DNA of 64,000 bases, from positions 1,200,322-1,264,321 of the forward strand of contig BCKT01000008.1 in NCBI GenBank assembly GCA_003116875.1, in the 5' to 3' direction. The position numbers and the translations under genes were made by a program. This document shows, in pieces, positions 56,089 to 64,000 of this stretch (within the stretch, counting starts at the first letter, position 1; the number at the start of each line of letters is the position of its first letter). The stretch is from Takashimella koratensis (lineage: Eukaryota > Basidiomycota > Tremellomycetes > Trichosporonales > Tetragoniomycetaceae). The notes under the pieces are model-generated. The model was given only the letters and a program-made list of their open reading frames with translations. It searched no databases and had not been told where the DNA came from.

Positions 56089-57757
56089 ATGACAACCCCT
56101 ACCTTCCCCCCCTCTTCCTCTTCCTCTTCTTCATCCACCCCAACCCCACCCACCCCTCTTCTCCCTTCACTCACCGACACCCACTCTCGTCCATCCTTAT
56201 TCGAGCTCATCGCACAAGACCAACTCCGTGACCTCCTCCATCCTGTCTTTCGCTATGTCCTCACCGTGAGTCCGGACTCCCCTTTCCCGCTCCCATCATT
56301 CGGTCCATGGCCGCTCAAGCCTCGACATCAACGCCGCGGCTACCGTTGACCAACATCTAATAACTGACAAATGGAACAGTACTTTGCCCAGCGGTATCCT
56401 CGACACCTCCTCCGCCTGCTCAACCACCACGAAGAGATTTTTGCACTGCTTCTCCTGGTCGTTGAGCGACACCACCTGATCAAGCACAGTACGTCGTCTT
56501 CTCTTCCCTTTCACCCATTCTTTACCCTCATCACCACCCTTTGGCCCGTCCAATCTCACCCCATCACCCCCCCCCCCCCCCTCTCACCATCTGGTCACGG
56601 CTAACCCACTATAGACGCATCCCTCTCTGAACACTTCTATCACCTCACCACCACCCCTCTCACCCTCCCTACCCCTCGCCTTGACGCACACACCCGGTCC
56701 ATCCCATCAACTCGTCATCCCATCCACACCCGCGCCCGGCCCCAGCTATCCCCGAAACAAAGATGGGGCCTTCTCTTCGTCCTTGTCGGAATCCCGTATA
56801 TCCGAGCTCGCGCTCAAGACCTCTACGAGCGCGTCTCGACCGTCGACGAGATTGACGGTCCGTCAAATACCCAAATCCAAAGTGTGGGTGTCCCAGTTTA
56901 CTCTCTCCAAGCTCCCAACTGACGCTGACATCACCACAGCTTCCCATTAGAATTTTCAAAAGAGTCTACCCTTACGCCAACTTGACATTCGATAGCGTCT
57001 TGCTTGCTTACGACGTGGGATACCTCTTTGGCGGTCGTTATCGACCTTGGCATGGATGGCTGCGTGTCCAGATCCAACGGCGAAACAGTGACGGTGACGA
57101 CGAGGTAAGCTTACTCCACACTTCACCACTTCCCCTCATCGCAAATCCTATATCAGATATCAACTCATAACTGACATCACGTAGGACTCGGGGAAGAGCT
57201 GGGCAAACCTACCTTCGCTTCTCCCGCCGCTCCTGCTTACCCTCAAACTCGCTCAATGGTGGTACTCGCCGTCCTCACCGCGCGCTCTACCATCGACCAC
57301 CTCGACACCTGTTCACACGGCCATTCAACCCCCACGCCCGCTTCCCATTCAGCCGACTGCTCCGCTCACTCCTCCTACCTCACCTCGTCCCCACGCTTCT
57401 GAGCTGCCCGGTTTTACTAAAGACGAAAAGGCTAGCGCAGAAGAACGGGCAACTACTCGATCAGCGTACGTTATTGGGCCGAAGGCGTTTGGGAAATGTC
57501 CCGTGTGTAAGAACAAGTGGCGCAACCCGGCGGTTTTGCCGACTGGATGGGTGATGTGCTGGCGGTGCGCATGGGACGCTGTCGCCGGTGATGACGACGA
57601 CATTGACGACAAACGTGACGACGGCGACAAAGCCCTCGACATTGAGGGTGACGCCGAGAAGGATGGCGACGACGAGCCACAAATCACGTCCAAGGGCAGG
57701 TGCCCAATCACTAGAGTCCCCGTTCGCCCAGACGAGATCAGGCGAGTCCTGGTGTAG
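56089..57757 (+). CDS. PEX12: peroxin-12, RING component of the peroxisomal import E3 complex
   Basis: Five exons, start 56089, stop TAG at 57755-57757, about 400 residues. A Ser/Thr/Pro-rich N-terminus is followed by SLFELIAQDQLRDLLHPVFR, YVLTYFAQRYPRHLLRLLNH, HEEIFALLLLVVERHHLIKH and NASLSEHFYHL, the diagnostic Pex12 N-terminal pattern. A membrane region leads to RIFKRVYPYANLTFDSVLLA and YDVGYLFGGRYRPW. The C-terminal RING-like domain is CPVCKNKWRNPAVLPTGWVM, CWRCAW, ending GRCPITRVPVRPDEIRRVLV. Known: Pex2-Pex10-Pex12 forms the retrotranslocation and ubiquitination channel recycling Pex5; Pex12 has a partial RING with fewer zinc ligands, as seen. An acidic insertion interrupts the RING. 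A 15-nt C run lies in an intron (56567-56581). Residues around 56870-56945 depend on a GTGGGT donor. Confidence 0.93.
56567..56581. repeat. 15-nt poly(C) tract in a PEX12 intron
   Basis: Lies on the sense strand between donor (56489) and acceptor (56614) of the PEX12 second intron. Confidence 0.9.
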
Positions 57758-58128
57758 TCCAGCTGTTCAACTGCAGTGACAAATCAAAGAACAGAACTAC
57801 TCGCAAATGGTGTTCATGATATCAACAAGGTCGTCTCCGACTCTTCACTGGCTACTACTTTCTTCTCGAATCACTACGTGCCCTCCGATCTTCAGGTCAA
57901 TCGATTTCGAAACGTCGTTATGGTCATGAAATGGGGAAAATCAATCGTCAAGGGGTCGTAAGACTAGATACAGGGAACCCAAGGTACGTGATAATGAGGA
58001 AATCTGAAAGCATCTCTGTAAACAATCACGCTGATCCAATAGTGTATAGCTCGATGGTATGGTACGCCGGTCAATGGTCGCGGGGTGCAGAAAGTCTGGT
58101 GTCGGTCGAGGGGGACGGCGGAAAGTGG
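57758..58128. other. convergent intergenic region
   Basis: Between PEX12 and the small hypothetical gene at 58129. Nothing recognised. Confidence 0.5.
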
Positions 58129-58882
58129 TTAGGCGGTCTCGGAGACGGGGGTGGAGAGCGGCGTGACGAGGCTGCGGCGGTACGAGGCCTGTGCCGGTAA
58201 GTGCGCGGTCATTTCGGCTCAAGGCAGTGTTGCGGAACTCGACTCACCTTCCAGTCTGCGCCCGATTCGTCGAGGTGGACCATCTCGACGAGCTCGAACT
58301 ACGTGGTAGTCAGCGCACCGGCTAAACGACATGGATCATCGCCGCGGGCGTCACAGCAGCGCCAACACAGACGGACTGAAACGGACTTAGACTTACGCGA
58401 TCGTCCTCGGCCATGGCGGAGACGAGGTCGTGCGCCTCCTCGAGACGGAGAGTGAGGTCGCGTTTGTCGATGCGGACGTTGCCGGCGGACCAGAGGTGGA
58501 TGGCGGTGAGAGGCTGAGCGCGGTCAGCGATGTGATGGGGATAGGGGTGCGTGGGGTCATCATGAGGTTTGGTGGTGAAGGATGACGTGGGAGGATGTTG
58601 GGAGGCGATATCAAGTCAGGGAGTGGAGTAATCGGAAGCAGGAGCGGAGGTGATCTCAACTTGACTCACCTCAACAGCAACAAGGAGGTCGAGGACGTCA
58701 ACCGCGGATCGAGAAGAGGCCGTCGACATGGTCGAGATGGCGCTTGACGAAGAGTTGGAGTACGACCTTCCCATCTTCTGCGGGCCCGAGGTGCGGGGAG
58801 CAGGAGAAGCAAGGGAGGTGATGAGGAAGGTGGAAGAGGTGAGAGTGAGGTTGAGAGCTGTGAGCGGCTGGGGGGTGGTCAT
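58129..58882 (-). CDS. small hypothetical protein (about 155 aa)
   Basis: Four exons with consensus GTGAGT/GTAAGT donors splice to about 155 residues. The chain runs TTPQPLTALNLTLTSSTFLI, a Ser-rich region, SAVDVLDLLVAVE, then PLTAIHLWSAGNVRIDKRDL, TLRLEEAHDLVSAMAEDDRF, ELVEMVHLDESGADWKASYR and a short tail ending SETA, stop TAA at 58129-58131. Not recognised. The central part looks like alternating short strands and amphipathic helices, with no signal or membrane segment. Splicing phases agree throughout, which argues for a real gene. An in-frame ATG at 58972 would add 30 residues of low complexity; 58882 is preferred. Confidence 0.6.
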
Positions 58883-61354
58883 TGTGGTGAATTGAGGGTG
58901 GGGAGGTGTAAGAGTTGTGGGCAGAGTTGGCGTGATTATAGTGACGTATTGGTAAGCGTGGGAGTTTGGCAAGGATGTGGGTGTTGGAAGAGAAGAGGTT
59001 GGAGTTGAGATTCGAGTTGGGAAGAGAGCGGCGAGATGTGAAGTGGGCGGGCATTTATATGTTCATCGTACCGGGGCGGGGGAACGGTTGAACCAATCGT
59101 TACGACACAGCTACGCACAGCACGACTTCTTGTCATCTCTGTCAGGATTTCTCGGCTTCCGGGCCATGTCACGGTCGTTGGGCTCATGGCGTCGTGGTCT
59201 TGTCGTTTAACCCTAGACTCAAGACCCCACGGCCTCGTCCGACCGGCGAGCACGGCTCGGTTTGCTCGTGGCAAAATCTAGACTGCATCACATCGCTTGA
59301 CCCAAGACCTCGGGAGGACTGATTATGCCGTGCGTTGATGCTAGCTCACATGTGGTTGATTGAGCTTGTTGGGGCCGGTTGAGTCAACGGATGAGGACAC
59401 GGAGAGATCGGGATGAAATTGGGGCGACGGGAGGGAGAGGGAGGGAGAGGGAGGAGCGAGGAGTGAGGATAGGTGGGATGGTGGTGGTGGTGGGAGGCGA
59501 GGCGGCGAGGCTGAGGGGAAGGGGAAAGAGAGAGATGGAGAGATGGAGAGATGGGTAAACAGGCTAAACAAGGCCGAGATCGAGGGATGGGGGGGACGTG
59601 GTTCAAAGGAAGGTATGGTGCCTAATCCGGTCGGGCTAGAACAAGGCCACACGAGGCAGGTCCAGGTCCAGGTCTAGGTCTAGGTCCAAGGCTAGATGAG
59701 GTGAAAATCTCAGCTCATGTTGTCCACGTTGTCCATAGGTGAGAGTGAGACATGATTGGACCGGGGTGATGAAGTGGGGATGAAGGTGGATCGCGGGAAT
59801 AGAGTGATGGGTGATGGTGATGGTGAGCACGGCGGACCGCCACGAGGCCGGTCTAAGACCAAAGGATTGTCCAATTCATTTCAAGGATAAAGCCAGAGAG
59901 GACGGAAAGGACTTGGGTAGAGAGGACGGGGACGAGGACGAGAAGGATGGAGATGGAGGATGGAGGATGGAGCAGCGTCAGAGGACGAGGAAGACAACTG
60001 TTGAAAGGATGGTGGAGAGGTAAGTAGGATAAGGATAAAAACGAAGAGGAGTGTAGGACGAGAGAGTGAGTGACTGAGTGGGTGGGTGAGTGGCGACCGG
60101 TCACATCGGAGGTCGAGGGATTGATCGTATCTTGATCACTTGGGCTCGATCATGATTCTCACAGTAAGATCCGGGGACGAGGCTGGGTATCGTGCCGAGG
60201 TGTATGCAGAGTACAATCCACGTTTGTGTTCTAGCCCGTCAGTCGTTTGGTCGGTCCCTAGTTAACAATAGGTCAAGGCTAGACACACTCAACCACCCAA
60301 CCACACCAACCACGCCAACCACGAAACCACGCCAACCAACGTGACGCTACCAATGAGATATGGGATACGACATGGTACTGTACTGAAGAAGCAAAGAAAT
60401 TAGTAACCATGGCTACGATCTCCGCTGGATTAGACTAATTGGTTTGCAATTGGGATGGATTAGGGGCCTGGAAGAGATTGGCTTGTGCCCTGTTGTTCAC
60501 ATGAGAGATGACTGAATGACCGACGGAGTGATTGACTGAGTGACTGAGTGAGTGACTGATGGATTTGCCTCGCTCTTTGAGACGAGATGACAGCTTTGGA
60601 GGGGGCGTGTTGATCAATAAAAGAAGGATTCAATGACCATCTCCTGGCCCTCGGCCCTCGATTGCGTGTTTGGTCTCTGTCACCACCTTTTGGTCATCGG
60701 TCTCCATTCCCCGTTCTTCTCTCCTCGTTGACGCGTTTTTTTTTTTTGGATCCATCCGTGATGGCCGGTCCCACGCCGTTGACCCACCACCTAACCGCCT
60801 AACCTGTCCCTCTTTCTCCACACTCCACACTCCACCTTCCTGGCTCGCTGTTGACTTGACTGACCCTTGCCCAACCCTGGGAGGTGCGATGTCGTCGGCC
60901 GGGCGCAGCAGGGAAAACCAATGATCAGGTCATGTGTGCATACCGCGTACACACAGACGCAGAGAGACAGATCCGCGCTGTCCTCGCCGCCATCACTCGG
61001 GGTTCGTCCGGCCATCCGCCCCCGGACCACCGACCTCACCGACGATCATCACCTACCACCCCACCTCGTTCCGCTCAATTCTCCCGCTGTCCGGAGTGAT
61101 GAAGACGTTGCAGTAGATACAACAATGCATGAATCGATGTAATGATTGAACACGAAAATCTCGGCTCGAGCCTTTCGCTCGCACCTGCTCGAGATAGGGA
61201 TGGATTCCATCTCTGGGCATAAGAATCTATACCCAGTCTGTCCATTGACCTTACACCCAAGGCCACATCCTACCCCGGCTTACGCCAAGCCCAACCATCT
61301 CCCCCGCTCCTTTTCAACCTCCATTCCAACTCTCTCCCATCAAACACACCCACA
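58883..61354. other. repeat-rich gene desert (2.5 kb)
   Basis: No gene could be supported. It holds several short degenerate repeats: (AGGTCY)n at about 59654-59690, GAGAGGGAGG at 59425-59450, ATGGAGAG at 59530-59555, GGATGGAG-type at 59940-59970, CCACGCCAACC-type at 60290-60340 and TGACTGAG-type at 60525-60560. One T run occurs at 60739-60750. Long ORFs are purine/pyrimidine-biased and unconvincing. It could harbour regulatory DNA or non-coding RNA, but no structure was identified. Confidence 0.55.
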
Positions 61355-62301
61355 CTAATCGTGAATCCCCAACCGTCGCTTCTCGTCCGCAAGCTCTTGT
61401 TCCCGCGCCCGCATCTCGGCCTTGGCCAGTGCGCTAGCCTGTTGTTTCGACGGCTGGTGATAGAGTACTGAGAGATGTTAGCGCTAGTCCCAGATCTCAC
61501 CGTCACGCAGCTCGCTTCCGAGCCGAGTTGGCCATCAAACGAGCCCAAGTCGTTGCCGATTCACACCAGAACCACACACCCGTATCCTACCCTGCTCACA
61601 CAGCCCCAGCCCGAAACCCCATACCCCAAACTCCAAGGACCCAACCAAACGTCCAGCCCAAGTCGCACTCACCAACAATGTATCGTTCCATCAGATGAAA
61701 TCCATTCAAAGCATTGATCGCATCCTTGGCATCATCTGGTGAATCAAACGCGATATAGGCGGTACCTTTTGTCTTGAGTTCGGTATTGTTACCTAGACGG
61801 ACTTGACGAATCGCACCGTATTTCCCGAAGAGATCGTATAGGTCCGCACCGGTGATGTTGAAGTTCCTAAGGGAGTCAGTGACTGGAGGAGGACACGATA
61901 GCGTCGATGAGGGAAGACGATGGAGTGGGACGATGGGGGTGTTCGATGGATCCTAAACTAGCAATAGGATCCACAAAGATGGTCTAGGTAGATCTATTCC
62001 AGCTTAGTGGATCCACGAGCTCGTTCATGATTGATCACGAAGAGCGGATCGAGTAGATCTCCTAGATGGCCTCGTCTCGGAAACGATGGGACGATGCAGA
62101 TCAGACTAATCGACTTACAGGTTCTTGACGCTAAAGAAGGACACGATTCTTGTCAGCGATGAACAAGTCTTGAAAAGCGAGATGAAAACGAGGCACTAGG
62201 AAGCGCTAGGCTGTTGAAAGACGATGACACGATGACATGGTAAGCAGGATCACTCACAAGAGGACACGAGAGGTGAGTGGGTCGTTGGGTCGTGAGGCCA
62301 T
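61355..62301 (-). CDS. SF3B6: SF3B6/p14 spliceosomal RNA-binding protein
   Basis: Four exons: 62301-62258, 62130-62119, 61866-61673 and about 61469-61355; about 121 residues. It starts [14 protein letters not shown], then the [23 protein letters not shown] with RNP2, [22 protein letters not shown] (RNP1), [30 protein letters not shown], and a charged C-terminal helix. Known: p14 contacts the branch-point adenosine and the SF3B1 N-terminal region in the U2 snRNP; length and the RYIVVLY motif match. The second exon is only 12 nt (FVKN/L codons) and lies in the first RRM strand. The following intron (61867-62118) is about 252 nt, long for this genome. It is divergent from the zuotin gene. Confidence 0.92.
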
Positions 62302-62653
62302 CGTAACGAAGACAGAGAAAGGGAGTGAAGGTAGCGGCGAAAGCCGAGCGAGAAGGGCAGGGGTAGAAAAAGGGGGGGAGTCGGTGACGTTGGTTCGGGC
62401 AGAGGTCGTCAAGGTGGTCTTAACCGAGCAGCTGGGCGTATCGCGATGCCTGGGGGTCGAACGAGAAGATGGGTGGATGGGTAGATGGGTGAATGGTGGA
62501 TTGTCAAGATGGATGAACCAAGGCGAAGTTTCGTTTTGGGAGAAATTCGCATTCTTTCCAAAAAAAAAAAAGAATAAAAAATCGAACAATCTGCAGCTTC
62601 AAACTTTTTTCTTCTTCACCACCATTCCCACCACCACGACCTACCCCAGCACC
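62302..62653. promoter_or_regulatory. divergent promoter region, SF3B6 / ZUO1
   Basis: A 352-nt spacer between two start codons. A poly-A/AT-rich element at about 62558-62581 sits 75-95 nt upstream of the zuotin ATG, a typical nucleosome-excluding tract for ribosome-associated genes. Confidence 0.5.
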
Positions 62654-64000
62654 ATGGCCACCGTCGTCACCCTCCCCCTTACCCTCACCCTCTCTCCTTC
62701 GGGGTACACCAAGCCCACCCCTTCCTCCGCGTCCGCTTTGACCGCTCGTCAAGTCTACCCGGCTGGTCCTTCTTACATCTCCTACGCCCGCCGTTCGCTC
62801 TTGCAACACACGTTCGCAGACGACGACGCTGCAACCCTCGAGCGCCGAGCGGCCCTTGAAGCCGCACGAGCCAAGGAACATGTCGGCGAGCTGTACCCGG
62901 GCCTCGGAGAGGAGACAGAGAGCAAAGAGACCCTCGCGAGCGATCCCAAGGAGTGGAAGAAGCAGGACCACTACGCCGTCCTTGGCTTGGGTCACTTGAG
63001 GTACAAGGCTACCGACGAGCACATCAAAGTTGCCCGTGAGTGACAGTCTAGGGGAATCAGAGAGGGAGCAAATCAGAGGGATAGATGCTGATGGGTGACA
63101 GACCGCCGCAAGGTCCTTCGTCACCACCCGGACAAGAAGGCCGACCACGATGACGGCTTCTTCAAGTGCATCCAGAAGGGTAAGTTGGGTTCGCATTTCA
63201 GACACTCTTCTTGTCCCGCCACTACTTCCGTCCCCTGCTGACACTCCCAGCCCACGAGACCCTTACCAACAACGAGCGTAGGCGCCAATTCGACTCGGTT
63301 GACTGGAACATCTCGGACGACGTTCCCGACCCGAAGCGTGTCGCGGCTGACCAGTACACTGCCGTCTTCGGCCCCATCTTCGTCCGTGAGGGCCGATTCA
63401 GTATCACTCAACCCGTCGCGTCGTTTGGCGGTCCCGATGCTAGCAAGCAGGAGGTCGAAGGGTTCTACGACTTTTGGTACAACTTTGATTCGTGGAGGAG
63501 CTTTGAGTGGCACGACAAGGAGGTCAACGAGGGTTCAGACTCGTGAGTGGGCAAGGCTGCATTGTGCGGCAGAATACCCAGGCAGTGGTGTGATTCCTAC
63601 TCGTTTAATCTTAATACTGATACCGTTGTAGCCGTGACGACAAGCGTTTCACTGAGAAGAAGAACAAGGCGGAGCGCACTCGTATGAAGAAGGACGACAA
63701 CACTCGTCTTCGTGAGCTTGTCGACTCGGTTCTCGCCAACGACCCGCGTATCAAGCGTATCAAGGAGGAAGAGAAGGCCGCTCGTTTGGCCAAGAAGAAG
63801 GGCGGCGCGACCCCTAACGGGACTGCCAAGGCCAAGCCGATGACACCGGCCGAGAAGAAGAAGGCAGAGGAGGAGAAGAAGAAGGAGGAGGAAAGGAAGA
63901 AGGAAGAAGAGAAGAAGGCGTCCGAGGCGGGTAAAGCGGACCGTGAAGCCGCGAAGAAGGCCAAGGAGGCTGCGAGGAAGAACCTCAAGAAGTGGAAGAA
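62654..64000 (+). CDS. ZUO1: zuotin-like J-domain ribosome-associated chaperone, 5' part
   Basis: Runs off the right edge. Exons 62654-63035, about 63103-63180, about 63252-63543 and 63632 onward. The N-terminus contains the ULP/zuotin motif regions ([40 protein letters not shown]), then the J-domain HPD in [53 protein letters not shown], the zuotin homology domain ([40 protein letters not shown]) and a long charged Lys/Glu helix. Known: zuotin with Ssz1 forms the ribosome-associated complex (RAC) that recruits Hsp70 Ssb to nascent chains. The C-terminus, including the four-helix bundle, is outside the window. Confidence 0.95.

Noticed and set aside
61867..62118. Possible intronic snoRNA in the long SF3B6 intron
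   Set aside because: The intron is long and has several GGATCC-containing elements, but no convincing box C/D or H/ACA pair could be placed.
1..64000. tRNA, rRNA, CRISPR, transposon or viral elements
   Set aside because: Both strands were scanned for B-box-like GTTCGANNC, rRNA-like stretches, spaced direct repeats, terminal inverted repeats and polymerase or integrase motifs; none was convincing by eye.

Overview
The window is nuclear DNA of a basidiomycete yeast-like fungus, most likely a Tremellomycete (Trichosporonales/Cryptococcus-like). The reasons are: genes on both strands broken by many short introns (mostly 35-90 nt, donor GTGAGT or GTAAGT, branch CTAAC/CTGAC, acceptor CAG/TAG); GC-rich coding sequence; very small exons; and fungal families throughout (Zn2Cys6 regulators, a Dal5-type permease, a Lac12-type sugar carrier, an acetamidase, URA3, PEX12, zuotin). 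Gene models below were spliced by eye from reading frame and splice sites, so outer ends are firmer than every internal junction. No rRNA, tRNA, CRISPR array or transposon was recognised.

Layout. 1-11.4 kb: the 3' end of an NmrA-like gene, a Sec14-like lipid-transfer protein (-), a Lon protease ending in a peroxisomal targeting tripeptide (+), and a secreted GH115 alpha-glucuronidase (+). 11.8-22.8 kb: a flavin monooxygenase (-) divergent from a short-chain dehydrogenase (+), then a large Zn2Cys6 regulator (-) divergent from an inositol/sugar transporter (+). 23.6-27.6 kb: three tandem copies of an unrecognised protein family, one intact and two frame-broken, with a 100-N assembly gap. 28-32.8 kb: a Lac12-type sugar carrier (-) and two or three small proteins with N-terminal signals and hydrophobic C-terminal tails. 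33.6-42.8 kb: a nitrogen-flavoured block with amidase (-), Zn2Cys6 regulator (-), allantoate-type permease (+) and class III aminotransferase (+). 43.6-46.5 kb: a second unrecognised family, a duplicated pair in which one copy carries a single in-frame TGA. 47.4-64 kb: aldo-keto reductase (-), a YML020W-like alpha/beta hydrolase (+), URA3 (-), PEX12 (+), a small hypothetical gene (-), a 2.5 kb repeat-rich desert, SF3B6/p14 (-) and the start of zuotin (+).

How it fits together. The housekeeping ends (peroxisomal Lon, PEX12, URA3, SF3B6, ZUO1) bracket an accessory middle (about 23-47 kb) that holds the duplicated, decaying and small secreted genes plus the nutrient-uptake genes. This looks like a fast-evolving island in an otherwise conventional chromosome arm. 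The two unrecognised duplicated families and the small GPI-like family are the parts least explained by known biology. Long poly-C runs on the sense strand of three genes, and beside the assembly gap, are a recurrent oddity.
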